A stretch of 64,000 nt of DNA from Desulfobacteraceae bacterium. Its GTDB lineage: Bacteria; Desulfobacterota; Desulfobacteria; Desulfobacterales; UBA5852. Shown piece by piece: positions 54,785 to 63,520 of the stretch. Made by a program: the position numbers and the translations under genes. The stretch spans positions 62,001 through 126,000 of the forward strand of contig JABZFP010000034.1 in assembly GCA_014237395.1 (NCBI GenBank), written 5' to 3'. Numbering within the stretch: the stretch's first letter is position 1; each line of letters starts with the position of its first letter. The notes below the pieces were generated by a model, which was not told where the DNA came from, ran no database searches, and saw only the letters and a list, made by a program, of their open reading frames with translations.

Positions 54785-56130
54785 TAGGGTTGTTTCCCTT
54801 CAACACGGCAGAGCAGGGTGCCGGCAGATAGTTGAATTTCAACCTGTTGATTGATCGTGACAGATTTTGACGTTTTTAAAACCTGCTTTTCGGGAAGCGA
54901 ACGAACGATGCTATAGCCCCGCCTCAATACATTCAGAGGATCTAACGCCGCCAACTGCAATGTTAAGGCTTGCTTTTGAGCCTGCTTTTTACTGATTTGC
55001 ATATTTATTATATTTAATATGTTATAGTCTATTTGTTTAAGTCTTTGTTGATAATATAGCAGTTTCTCTTGAATAGGAATCCGGTATAAACGCGTTGCGA
55101 CGTGGCGCAGTGCCATGCGTTTGTTTTCAATCCTGTCGTTAAAACGCCGTAACAACTGCTGATTGATGTAATCCAGTTTGAGGCGTAGCTCTTGAATCTG
55201 GCGTTTAGGATCGCGCAGACGACGGGCAAGTCGGTCCAGATCGGATCGGTGATGGGTTATGTCTGATCCAATCTGCCGTGCCAGGCTGGATGTCATTTCC
55301 GTGACTTGCTTTTGGAGGCGGTGCTTTTCAGGTACGACCATTTCAGCCGCCGCCGATGGTGTCGGAGCGCGTAGATCCGCCACAAAATCGGCAATGGTAA
55401 AGTCGGTTTCATGACCTACGGCTGAGACGATCGGTACCATAGAGTGAAAAATCGCCCGCGCAAGGGGTTCCGAATTAAACGGCTGCAAATCCTCCAAAGA
55501 ACCGCCACCCCTCGCTAAAATGGCAATTTCTGCATCCGGCTGCCGGTTGAGGACTTCGATGGCGGCCATGATTTCATTTTCGGCTGCGTCTCCCTGCACC
55601 CGTGTCGGAATAACCACGATGGGCATGTTGGGGAACCGCCGTTGAATGATCTGGATCGTGTCGTGCACCACGGCACCGGTTGGTGACGTGATAATATGGA
55701 TTTTGCGCGGCAGTGCCGGTAGTTTTTTTTTATGTTGCGCCGCGAATAAGCCTTCGTCTTCAAGACGCTTTTTCAATTGATCAAAGGCCAGTTGAAGGGC
55801 GCCGATCCCTTTGGGTTCCAGATGCTCGAATAAAATTTGATAGGTTCCGCGGGGTTCGTATACCGATAAACGCCCCAGACCGACGACGGATAAGCCGTTT
55901 TCAATACGATATTTCAGTCGCTTGGCCGGCCCTTTGAAAATGACGGCGTTGATCTGAGCCTGTTGGTCTTTGAGCGTAAAATAATGATGACCGGATACCG
56001 GCGTTCTAAGATTGGATATTTCACCGGAAAGCCAGACCAGGGGGAATTCTTGCTCCAGAAGGGTCTTAATGCACCGTGTAAGTTCCGATACGGTGTAAAC
56101 GGTGGGCGAGTGATCGTCAAATGAACCCAA
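54784..56130 (-). CDS. xseA: Exodeoxyribonuclease VII large subunit
   Basis: This 448-residue nuclease subunit has an N-terminal OB fold (about 10-100; VYTVSELTRCIKTLLEQEF, LVWLSGEISN). The catalytic domain shows IITSPTGAVVHDTIQIIQRR, a GGSLEDLQPFN motif and VGHETDFTIADFVADLRAPTPSAAAE. A long helical extension follows and a short C-terminal beta segment. The enzyme degrades single-stranded DNA from both ends. It opens the minus-strand series xseA-xseB-ispA-dxs-tlyA. Confidence 0.95.
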   Translation of the reverse strand: MGSFDDHSPTVYTVSELTRCIKTLLEQEFPLVWLSGEISNLRTPVSGHHYFTLKDQQAQINAVIFKGPAKRLKYRIENGLSVVGLGRLSVYEPRGTYQILFEHLEPKGIGALQLAFDQLKKRLEDEGLFAAQHKKKLPALPRKIHIITSPTGAVVHDTIQIIQRRFPNMPIVVIPTRVQGDAAENEIMAAIEVLNRQPDAEIAILARGGGSLEDLQPFNSEPLARAIFHSMVPIVSAVGHETDFTIADFVADLRAPTPSAAAEMVVPEKHRLQKQVTEMTSSLARQIGSDITHHRSDLDRLARRLRDPKRQIQELRLKLDYINQQLLRRFNDRIENKRMALRHVATRLYRIPIQEKLLYYQQRLKQIDYNILNIINMQISKKQAQKQALTLQLAALDPLNVLRRGYSIVRSLPEKQVLKTSKSVTINQQVEIQLSAGTLLCRVEGKQP

Positions 56131-56174
56131 TTAGAATTACCTTTTACGTCCGATAAGATATATTATGTAAACTT

Positions 56175-56492
56175 TTAAGTGGACAACCCAGGCTTGCCGG
56201 AGTCTCTCTTGGGAAATAAGCTGTCCGATTCCGCATAGTGGCTGAGATGGTCACGCACCGCCGGCAGCATAAATATGTCGCCGCAGGGCATTTCGGATAG
56301 GAATTCTGAAAGGATTTCGATTTTTTTTCGCAGACTTTTGTGCTTATCGATCAGGAACAACGATTTGCCTTTTACCTTGCACAACCCGCTGACCGCACTT
56401 ACGCCGGTTGCTCGAAAATTCTGTTCCGTAACCTCGATCTCCAGTTTTTCGGCGAGGTCCTTCAACTCCTGATACAATCGATCGGCTTTCAT
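56175..56492 (-). CDS. Conserved hypothetical protein (105 residues)
   Basis: The protein is soluble and charged: an N-terminal helix (RLYQELKDLAEKLEIEV), a central strand GKSLFLIDKH and a C-terminal helical part. I do not recognise a domain. The ATG at 56492 is preferred to the in-frame TTG at 56513, with GAGGA upstream. It lies 44 nt before xseA on the same strand and may share its transcript. Confidence 0.6.
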   Translation of the reverse strand: MKADRLYQELKDLAEKLEIEVTEQNFRATGVSAVSGLCKVKGKSLFLIDKHKSLRKKIEILSEFLSEMPCGDIFMLPAVRDHLSHYAESDSLFPKRDSGKPGLST

Positions 56493-56659
56493 AATCGCAC
56501 CGATATTCCTCAATGGTCGCTTTGATATTCGATTTTAACTAGGCCCATCCTAAAATCGGTTTATGAACGGGCACTAACGATGCTTTCGTGAATTGAAATC
56601 CTAAACGGATGTGTTATATTCAGACAACTTAAATTTGCACTTATTTCAAGGAGGATTCA

Positions 56660-57388
56660 ATGCCCCAATCCGTACCCATGCAAAATCAGGAAGCCATCAC
56701 TCATGTTAATACGTTTGTGCGTAGTGTCTACAACTGGATGGCCGCCGGCTTGGCCGTTACCGGCGTCGTGGCTTATCTTTTTGCCCACAATGCCAATCTG
56801 TTTCAATTGATGTTTCAGGTCGTCGGCAACCAGATGAAACCCACCATGCTGTTTTATGGGGCGATCATTGCCGAACTGGCCCTGGTTTTTTCAATAAGTG
56901 CCCGTGTACAGCGCATGCAGGCATCCACCGCCACGGGCTTGTTCATCGCCTATGCGGCCCTCAACGGAGCAACGCTCAGTTCCATTTTTATCATCTTTAC
57001 CCAGTCGTCCATTGTCTCGACCTTTTTCATCTGCGCCGGCACATTTCTGGCCTGCAGCATCTACGGATGGACCACCAAACGGGATTTGACCTCGCTGGGC
57101 GGGTTCATGATGATGGGGTTGATCGGCATCATCATCGCTTCCGTCGTCAATATGTTCCTGCGCAGCCCCGCCATGGCCATGATCGTGAGCTACGTCGGGG
57201 TACTCGTTTTCGTGGGCCTGACCGCTTACGATACCCAGAAACTGAAAGCCATGGCCCTTTCGCAACCGGCCGGCCTGGATGCGGCGGTCGTGCGTAAAGG
57301 CTCCATCGTTGGTGCCTTGACGCTCTATCTTGATTTCATCAACCTGTTTCTCATGCTGCTCTACATATTCGGCGGGCGCCGCGACTAG
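56660..57388 (+). CDS. Bax inhibitor-1/YccA family membrane protein
   Basis: This 242-residue protein has seven predicted transmembrane segments, spanning about residues 28-240. Family features are the N-terminal TFVRSVYNWMAAGLAVTG, GWTTKRDLTSLGGFMMMGLIG and the C-terminal FVGLTAYDTQKLKAMA followed by GALTLYLDFINLFLMLLYIFGGRRD. Members can be pH-sensitive calcium leak channels or bind FtsH. AAGGAGG lies upstream of the start. Its stop codon touches the first palindromic repeat. Confidence 0.93.
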   Translation: MPQSVPMQNQEAITHVNTFVRSVYNWMAAGLAVTGVVAYLFAHNANLFQLMFQVVGNQMKPTMLFYGAIIAELALVFSISARVQRMQASTATGLFIAYAALNGATLSSIFIIFTQSSIVSTFFICAGTFLACSIYGWTTKRDLTSLGGFMMMGLIGIIIASVVNMFLRSPAMAMIVSYVGVLVFVGLTAYDTQKLKAMALSQPAGLDAAVVRKGSIVGALTLYLDFINLFLMLLYIFGGRRD

Positions 57389-57527
57389 CACCCATCGCAA
57401 AACCAGTCTAAGGGTCCCTGGCGGTGTTGCGAATCAGCTCAAAATGCTCACATACTGCGTGTATGCTCCGCGTTTTCGCCGATTCGCGCCTTGCCAGGAA
57501 CCCTGATCCTAATTTTGAGATGGGTGC
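57388..57527. repeat. 140-bp nested imperfect palindrome, repeat A
   Basis: The outer arms GCACCCATC and GATGGGTGC are perfect. Inside follow CAAAA/TTTTG, AGGGTcCCTGGC/GCCAGGaACCCT, GCGAATC/GATTCGC, AAAATGC/GCGTTTT and a centre ACATAC-tgc-GTGTAT. The left end overlaps the last base of the BI-1 stop codon. Such a length of matching dyad is unusual for intergenic DNA. Confidence 0.75.
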
Positions 57528-57532
57528 TATGC

Positions 57533-57659
57533 GTTACAGAAATCGTTTTTTGTGCTCTTGCCGGTCGTAGCGGGTTTTCGGTTGCGGCGTACTTGAGTAC
57601 GCCTCACCTTAAACCCTTGTGCGGCCTTGATCAGAACCCAAAATCCTGATTTCTGAAAC
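57533..57659. repeat. 127-bp nested imperfect palindrome, repeat B
   Basis: The outer arms GTTACAGAAATC and GATTTCTGAAAC (one mismatch) enclose further complementary parts, with GGCGTACT-TG-AGTACGCC at the centre. Its layout matches the repeats on both sides, though its sequence is different. Confidence 0.7.
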
Positions 57660-57683
57660 GGACATCCGGTCTGAAATTTCAAG

Positions 57684-57719
57684 CCCCCTGCCCCGATCAT
57701 TTAGATCGAGGGCAGGGGA
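57684..57719 (+). terminator. Hairpin with short T tract
   Basis: CCCCTGCCC plus CGATC pairs with GATCG plus GGGCAGGGG around ATTTA, with one unpaired base. AGTTTT follows. It can end transcription coming from the BI-1 side; the T tract is short. Confidence 0.55.
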
Positions 57720-57761
57720 GTTTTATCGTTTCAGCTTTAAGTTCTCCAGCTTGGCGTTTGT

Positions 57762-57904
57762 AGAAGCGATCCCAAAATTAGGATTTTCGCCCGAGATCAA
57801 GGCAAAGTCGAGAGCCAACCCGCAGGCATACGCCAGTATGTCGAGGACTTGGGGCGAGGCTTTAACGCAGATATCGGGTGAAAAGACAATTTTGAGATGC
57901 TTCT
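57762..57904. repeat. 143-bp nested imperfect palindrome, repeat C
   Basis: The outer arms AGAAGCgATC and GATGCTTCT enclose CAAAATT/AATTTTG, TTTTCgCCCGAgATC/GATaTCGGGtGAAAA and a centre CATACgccaGTATG. The right end reaches into the glmM stop codon (57903-57905). Its CAAAATTAGGAT start is the reverse complement of a segment near the end of repeat A, so A and C are related. Confidence 0.7.
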
Positions 57905-59258
57905 ATTGGCCGATGGCGTCAGCAATGGCAATGGCGATATTCTGCGCACTTTGTTCGGCGGCCTCTTTGGTTGGGCCTTCCACCATCACGCGACAGATCT
58001 GCTGTGTACCGGAATAGCGCACCAGCACCCTCCCCCGATCCCCAAGCCTTTGCTCCTCCTCCCGAATGGTATTCGTGACAGGGGCAAGTGTCGCGATAGC
58101 CGGCTTTTCATTGACAGGCACATTGATCAATGTTTGCGGGTAGACCGTCATGAACCTCGCCATGGCCGACAACGATCGGTCTTCTTCCTTCATGGCTTCC
58201 ACCAGTTTCAGAGCACTCAACAGCCCGTCACCCGTCGTGTGATAGGCACGGTAAATAATATGCCCTGAATCTTCACCGCCAAGCGCTGCTTCGCAGTCCG
58301 TCATTTTTTCCATGACATGGCGATCGCCCACATCGCTGGCAAAGTGCCGGATACCGATAGATTGAAGGCATTCTTTGAGCCCAATATTGCTCATCACGGT
58401 TGAGACCAGCACGTTATTCCACAACTGTCCGCGTCCGTATAGAAACCGGGCCCCAATGGCCAGGAGTTGATCGCCGGTAATGATGGTGCCGGATTCATCG
58501 ACGGCAATCAGACGATCGCCATCACCATCGAATGCCAGCCCCAGATCAGCACCGATTTCAAGCACTTTGCGGCATAGTGATACCGGGTGCTCGGATCCGC
58601 ATTCGTAATTGATATTGGTTCCATTCGGCTGGTTGCTCAACACCGTCAAATCAGCCCCCAGGGTATCAAAAAGATTGGGAGCAATTGCTGAGGCAGCACC
58701 GTTCGAGCAATCCAGCACAATTTTCATGCCGTTCAGATTGAAATCCGCAGGGATGGATCGAAGCAGAAAGGACAGGTACTTCTTGCGGGAACCCTTCATT
58801 GTTTGAATGGAACCCACCTGATTGCCTAACGCATCCTTCAAAGCGTCGGATGCATCCTCCCGAATCAGGGTTTCGATCTGGGTCTCTTCCCGATCGGAGA
58901 GTTTTACGCCCTCCTGGTTGAAGAGTTTGATGCCGTTATCTTCATACGGGTTGTGGGAGGCCGAGATGACCACACCGGCCGCGGCACCTTGATGCCGCGT
59001 CAAAAAAGCAACACCGGGGGTTGGAATAATCCTGCTCAGCAATACATTTGTGCCGGCCGAGCAAATTCCAGCCGCCACGGCCGCCTCCAGCATTTTACCG
59101 GAACGCCGGGTGTCCCGCCCGATGATGATAGGAGGACCACCGTTGGCATCCCCGAAAATAATACCGATGGCGCGGCCGATGCGCACTGCCATTTCCGGTG
59201 TCAGCGGGTATTGGTTCGCCCGACCGCGTATACCGTCCGTGCCGAAAAATTCGCCCAT
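57903..59258 (-). CDS. glmM: Phosphoglucosamine mutase
   Basis: This 451-residue alpha-D-phosphohexomutase turns glucosamine-6-phosphate into glucosamine-1-phosphate for UDP-GlcNAc. The phosphorylated Ser is S101 in ISASHNPYEDNG; the metal loop is DGDGDRLI; the N-terminal FGTDGIRGRAN and the C-terminal RYSGTQQICRVMVEG phosphate loop fit the family. The gene leads into a surface-glycan cluster on the same strand, and its 3' end touches repeat C. Confidence 0.96.
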   Translation of the reverse strand: MGEFFGTDGIRGRANQYPLTPEMAVRIGRAIGIIFGDANGGPPIIIGRDTRRSGKMLEAAVAAGICSAGTNVLLSRIIPTPGVAFLTRHQGAAAGVVISASHNPYEDNGIKLFNQEGVKLSDREETQIETLIREDASDALKDALGNQVGSIQTMKGSRKKYLSFLLRSIPADFNLNGMKIVLDCSNGAASAIAPNLFDTLGADLTVLSNQPNGTNINYECGSEHPVSLCRKVLEIGADLGLAFDGDGDRLIAVDESGTIITGDQLLAIGARFLYGRGQLWNNVLVSTVMSNIGLKECLQSIGIRHFASDVGDRHVMEKMTDCEAALGGEDSGHIIYRAYHTTGDGLLSALKLVEAMKEEDRSLSAMARFMTVYPQTLINVPVNEKPAIATLAPVTNTIREEEQRLGDRGRVLVRYSGTQQICRVMVEGPTKEAAEQSAQNIAIAIADAIGQ

Positions 59259-59336
59259 AGTCCCCCGTTATCCTTATCTAATATCTGTGAAATCAGTCGT
59301 GTTAAACGATGATTATGTGAAATGCTTAGAATAAGA

Positions 59337-60506
59337 CTAACTCGCAAAACCACCATCTGATACCACTTTGTCAACAACGCTCTGAAGCCAAAGGGTCCCG
59401 ATCTGGGCAGTTTCATACGGCAGCGCCATGATCGTTTCGACGTAGATGTCATGCTGTGATTTGAACGGTTCCAACTGGTGCATGAATTGGTCCCGCAGTT
59501 TTAGATCCCCCAAATCCTGATCCCGCTTATGGTATTGCTGCTCAAAAAAACGATACTGATCCGCAAGTGTCGATCCATCTAATCCATTTATATAGGCTCT
59601 CAGCCTCTTAAACCGTTCATCCAGTCCCAGATCAAGTGTTTTGATAAGTCCCTGCCAAAGGGTTTCCGGAAAACGGCTGGAAATAAATATCCGGCGTACA
59701 TGACGATACCACTCTCTCAAAGCGAATAAGTTCCCGATATAAATTATATTATTCATGATAATGCGTTTTGAAACACTGATTGCACCGGCTTTCCAGGGGA
59801 TATTACCACCCTTCCCTGCCCCGCCTATAATAAGGTGGTCCGGTTTGAGTTGATCCTTCCGTACAATCGTGCCAGCCGCACTGACGGTGCCATAAGCAAT
59901 CCTGCAGGGGCCCACAAGGCCGCCCTGCCCGCCCATGAAAATCGGACGCTGGTTCATCATCACGCCGCTGGGCACATCGCCCAAAAGAGAGGGCGTGGCC
60001 TTGTCCTGATTGGGGGTAAAATTGAAATGAATGAACGAACTGCCCACTTCGCTGTGGTCTTTGCGGCTTGTCCCCCCCGCCATCAGGCAGTCACAGAAAT
60101 TGATCAGGCTGCCCAGGGTTACAAAAGGCATGAGAATGGTCTGCTTTAGTCCGACGCAATGGGCCGTGCTGGCCTGTTCTTCAAGGATGGTTCCCTCTCT
60201 AATATGGGAAGCATACCCCAACGATGCACCTTCGAGAAAGACCGCGTTTTTGAAGTAGCCTGATGTCAATTGTACACCGGGACCGACATAACAGTTTTCA
60301 ATGGTTACGGGGCCCTCCCGGCCGATGACACAATCTTGCCCAATCATTGTCTGGGTCCCAAAAATCTTCGTTCCGGCGTGCAGGACAACACCGCCCGCGA
60401 TTCGATCAGGATCGACATGAACGTCCAATTCCACAGAATGTGGTGCCGGGAGAACCACACTTCGATGCTGAAGCGTTTCCAGCTTATGACTTAGAGTTGA
60501 TTCCAT
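59337..60506 (-). CDS. Left-handed beta-helix protein, GlmU C-terminal-like
   Basis: This 389-residue protein has hexapeptide-repeat character (about 30-240): repeated I-G-x-x-x-I patterns, GVVLHAGTKIFGTQTMIGQDCVIG, then GPGVQL, and a glycine-rich GGAGKGG segment. The remaining 150 residues are helical and not of GlmU type. The N-terminal nucleotidyltransferase domain of GlmU is absent. It lies 78 nt upstream of glmM in transcription order. It may be an acetyltransferase-type sugar-nucleotide enzyme; the reaction is not certain. Confidence 0.7.
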   Translation of the reverse strand: MESTLSHKLETLQHRSVVLPAPHSVELDVHVDPDRIAGGVVLHAGTKIFGTQTMIGQDCVIGREGPVTIENCYVGPGVQLTSGYFKNAVFLEGASLGYASHIREGTILEEQASTAHCVGLKQTILMPFVTLGSLINFCDCLMAGGTSRKDHSEVGSSFIHFNFTPNQDKATPSLLGDVPSGVMMNQRPIFMGGQGGLVGPCRIAYGTVSAAGTIVRKDQLKPDHLIIGGAGKGGNIPWKAGAISVSKRIIMNNIIYIGNLFALREWYRHVRRIFISSRFPETLWQGLIKTLDLGLDERFKRLRAYINGLDGSTLADQYRFFEQQYHKRDQDLGDLKLRDQFMHQLEPFKSQHDIYVETIMALPYETAQIGTLWLQSVVDKVVSDGGFAS

Positions 60507-60532
60507 TCATCTTGGATCCTATTGATGTTCAG

Positions 60533-62482
60533 CTACTTAAATAAAAAGGTGTTCGGGGGTTGGTCATCCTCGTTGGCGGTTGGGTGGTATTCTGGTATCA
60601 TTTTGACGAATTGACTACGAATACCTTCCGCATCATATTTCTTGGCCAACGTAGAAAGTGCCCCAATCTGTTCCGACAGGGCTTCAAGATTACAACTTTC
60701 ACTGCTCAGGATCATAATCTTTTTGTGCTGTGTCGGTAGAATACCTTCACCATCCGTAATCAATTCCTCATAAAGTTTTTCGCCTGGCCTCAGGCCAATA
60801 TATTGAATGTCGATATCGACGCCCGGTTCAAACCCCGATAATCTTATCAGGTCCCGAGCCATGTCATCTATTTTGATCGCCGTTCCCATATCTAACAGAA
60901 AAATTTCGCCGCCGCTGCCCATGACACCAGCCTGCAAGATCAACTGGCAGGCTTCTGGTATGGTCATAAAATAGCGGGTAACCTCCGGATGGGTCACTGT
61001 CACAGGGCCCCCCTGTGCGATCTGTTTCCTGAATAGAGGAATGACGCTGCCGACACTGCCGAATACATTTCCAAAGCGGACAATCATATATTTTGTTGTA
61101 ACGTTTAGTTGGTTTTTTTGGCAGTGGACAATCAACTCCGCGACGCGTTTGCTTGTTCCCATGATATTGGTTGGGCGGACAGCTTTATCGGTCGAGACAA
61201 ACACAAACCGTTCGACCATAAATTCACCGGCAACGGCGATGACCTTGGAAGTGCCAATAATATTGTTCTCAACTGCTCGCCAGGGCTGCATCTCCAGCAT
61301 AGGGACATGTTTGTAGGCGGCGGCATGGAAAACGGCTTGCGGACGAAATTGCTTGAATGTATGACGTAGCAAATCATCATCAAGAATGTCACCCAGTACC
61401 GGATAGCAGGCAATTTCGGGATAGAGTCGTTTGAGTTCCAGTTCGATTTCGTAAAGGGGGCTCTCCGCTCTTTCGAATAAAACGATACTTTCCGGTTCAA
61501 ACCTTGAAATCTGCCGACATAACTCTGAACCAATTGAACCGCCGGCACCTGTTACCAGGATTCTTCTGTTCTTGAGGTAGGCACCGATCCGATCCTCTTC
61601 CAGATGGATAGTTTCTCTCCTCATCAAATCTCTGTAAGCGACGTCCCGAATGGAATTTATCGATACGCGTCCATCAATGAGTTCACCATAACCGGGAATC
61701 GTCTTAAACGCCAACCCCGTTTTTTTGCACTTTTCAACAATTTTTCGCATGTCGGCTGAACTGGCGGAAGGGACGGCAATGAGGAGTTCTTGGATCTTAA
61801 GGCGCTTGATGACCGATTCGATCTCATTCAAATATCCGAGGACAGGAATGCCGTGAATTTTAAGACCTCTTTTGGAAGGATTGTCATCGATGAAACCAAC
61901 GACATGGTAACGTAAAGAGGCATTGTTTTTAATTTCACGGAATATTTTTTCGCCACAATTGCCGGCCCCGATAATGAGCAGCTTTTTCCGACCAGTTTCT
62001 TTTTTCAACAATAAGTTAAAGACGCCAAGTGACAAGCGACCGGATTGGAGGTCTTCAAAATAATCATAATATAAACGAACTGCCAACCGGAAAATGGAGA
62101 CAAGGAAAATCGTAAAACACCAGTCGATAATAAAAACCGACCGCGAAAAACTCTGGAAACCTATACCGTCTTTTAACCGTGTGCTGTAAAGAATGACAAC
62201 AATGATCGTCAATGAACTCAAACTGGCGGCCTTGATAATATTGAAGAGGTCGGCAAGTCCAGTGTAGCGCCACATACCGCGATAGAGATCGAACCAATAA
62301 AAAAGAATTATTTTAAGAAAGATTACAACCGGTAGAATCCGCCAGAAGGAAGATTGAAAATATCTGGGAATATTGAAATCAAACCGAACCAGATGCGCAC
62401 TGTATAGGGCAACAGAAAAAATAAGAACATCCACAACCATGACGACCACAAGGTTGCGATATAAAAACAGTTTGTTTTTCAT
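60533..62482 (-). CDS. Membrane nucleotide-sugar 4,6-dehydratase (WbpM/PglF/CapD type)
   Basis: This 649-residue protein begins with four transmembrane segments (about 8-140), then a first Rossmann-like domain (IIGAGNCGEKIFREI), then the SDR domain (VTGAGGSIGSELCRQI, about 300-315). The active site is of S-M-K type: FVSTDKAVRPTNIMGTSKRVAEL, with Met in place of Tyr. It most likely makes UDP-4-keto-6-deoxy-GlcNAc, the precursor of bacillosamine- or QuiNAc-type sugars in surface glycans. It is 5 nt after the glycosyltransferase gene. Confidence 0.93.
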   Translation of the reverse strand: MKNKLFLYRNLVVVMVVDVLIFSVALYSAHLVRFDFNIPRYFQSSFWRILPVVIFLKIILFYWFDLYRGMWRYTGLADLFNIIKAASLSSLTIIVVILYSTRLKDGIGFQSFSRSVFIIDWCFTIFLVSIFRLAVRLYYDYFEDLQSGRLSLGVFNLLLKKETGRKKLLIIGAGNCGEKIFREIKNNASLRYHVVGFIDDNPSKRGLKIHGIPVLGYLNEIESVIKRLKIQELLIAVPSASSADMRKIVEKCKKTGLAFKTIPGYGELIDGRVSINSIRDVAYRDLMRRETIHLEEDRIGAYLKNRRILVTGAGGSIGSELCRQISRFEPESIVLFERAESPLYEIELELKRLYPEIACYPVLGDILDDDLLRHTFKQFRPQAVFHAAAYKHVPMLEMQPWRAVENNIIGTSKVIAVAGEFMVERFVFVSTDKAVRPTNIMGTSKRVAELIVHCQKNQLNVTTKYMIVRFGNVFGSVGSVIPLFRKQIAQGGPVTVTHPEVTRYFMTIPEACQLILQAGVMGSGGEIFLLDMGTAIKIDDMARDLIRLSGFEPGVDIDIQYIGLRPGEKLYEELITDGEGILPTQHKKIMILSSESCNLEALSEQIGALSTLAKKYDAEGIRSQFVKMIPEYHPTANEDDQPPNTFLFK

Positions 62483-62487
62483 GATGG

Positions 62488-63483
62488 CTACAAAGACCCG
62501 GTGGAAGGCATTTGGTCTGCTTTACGATGCAAAATCACACTGATAAAAATGAAAAGGATTCCCATAACAGTCATCCCCGTAATTAGCGCGGCCATGCCGA
62601 AATTTTGAAGAACGATAGCGATGATGCCAATGAACACTTGGATGATACCGTACCCAATGGATACCTTCCAGTGAGGTAAACCAAATTCATTGACCAGTAT
62701 CTGACAAAGATGGCGCCGGTGTGCAACCAGAATGGGATCCCCCTCTGCGAAACGGATTGCAAAAGTCGTCGCGGCATCTGCATAGATGAGAAAGAAAAAA
62801 GCGCTGCAACAGAGAACACCAAGAAGCGTTGTATTGGATTCCCAAACCATCGTTGCGAAAATAAATCCTAAAAACACACTGCCCACGTCCCCCATAAAAA
62901 CGCTGGCATTGGGGATATTGAAAGGGAGAAAACCAATGCAGGCAAACACGATGCATAAATCGAGTACAATAAACTTCGTGGGTATCCCCTGCATGGCCCC
63001 GTAAACCGCCAGTAATCCGAACCCAACAATGGCAGAGATCCCGGCAATACCATTGATGCCATCCATAAAATTGAAAAAATTGGCCGTTCCGACAAGGAAC
63101 AATCCGCCTATTACCACTTTCAACAGAGGATGAAATGCCACCGATACGAAAAAATGATTCCCTGCCACTAAAACAATCAGAGCGCAGGCGAATTGTACTA
63201 CCAAACGGCTCGATTTGGAGAGTTCAACGCGATCACCGATCAATCCGGTCAGTGATATAATGGTGGCCGGAATCCAAAAATTGATTGGAATGGCGTTGAG
63301 AAGACTGACGGTGATAAAAGCGAGAAGAATACCAATACCACCACCTTTGGGTGTGGGACGGCTGTGAGAGCTTCGGTAGCCCGGAAGATCCATCAGGCCG
63401 TAGTTGGCACCGATTTTTATTACTGACCAGGCTCCGGTCGCCCCCAGGCACAATGATAGCAGTAAATAGAAAAACCAGTTCAT
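62488..63483 (-). CDS. Undecaprenyl-phosphate sugar-1-phosphate transferase (WecA/MraY type)
   Basis: This 331-residue integral membrane protein has about ten hydrophobic segments. It has the catalytic FNFMDGINGIAGISA and GDVGSVFLGFIF motifs and a His-rich loop HRRHLCQILV near the C-terminus. It moves a sugar-1-phosphate (GlcNAc, FucNAc or QuiNAc) from UDP to the lipid carrier, starting a surface glycan. The dehydratase next to it probably makes its donor or a later one. Confidence 0.92.
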   Translation of the reverse strand: MNWFFYLLLSLCLGATGAWSVIKIGANYGLMDLPGYRSSHSRPTPKGGGIGILLAFITVSLLNAIPINFWIPATIISLTGLIGDRVELSKSSRLVVQFACALIVLVAGNHFFVSVAFHPLLKVVIGGLFLVGTANFFNFMDGINGIAGISAIVGFGLLAVYGAMQGIPTKFIVLDLCIVFACIGFLPFNIPNASVFMGDVGSVFLGFIFATMVWESNTTLLGVLCCSAFFFLIYADAATTFAIRFAEGDPILVAHRRHLCQILVNEFGLPHWKVSIGYGIIQVFIGIIAIVLQNFGMAALITGMTVMGILFIFISVILHRKADQMPSTGSL

Positions 63484-63520
63484 TTTTATTAAGAGCCTAA
63501 CAATCTATACGTTGGGCATG

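Larger units (their letters stand above)
57389..57902. other. 514-base convergent intergenic region
   Basis: This stretch between the BI-1 gene and glmM is almost filled by three large palindromic repeats (57388-57527, 57533-57659, 57762-57904) and a hairpin at 57684-57719. I see no real coding region in it; the ORF readable from 57751 runs through repeat C. Confidence 0.7.

Noticed and set aside
57751..58017. 88-residue plus-strand ORF at the glmM 3' end
   Set aside because: It is made of palindromic repeat C and the reverse of glmM.
60810..60840. tRNA-like GGTTCAAACCCCG
   Set aside because: It lies inside the dehydratase gene, and no acceptor or anticodon stem can be formed around it.
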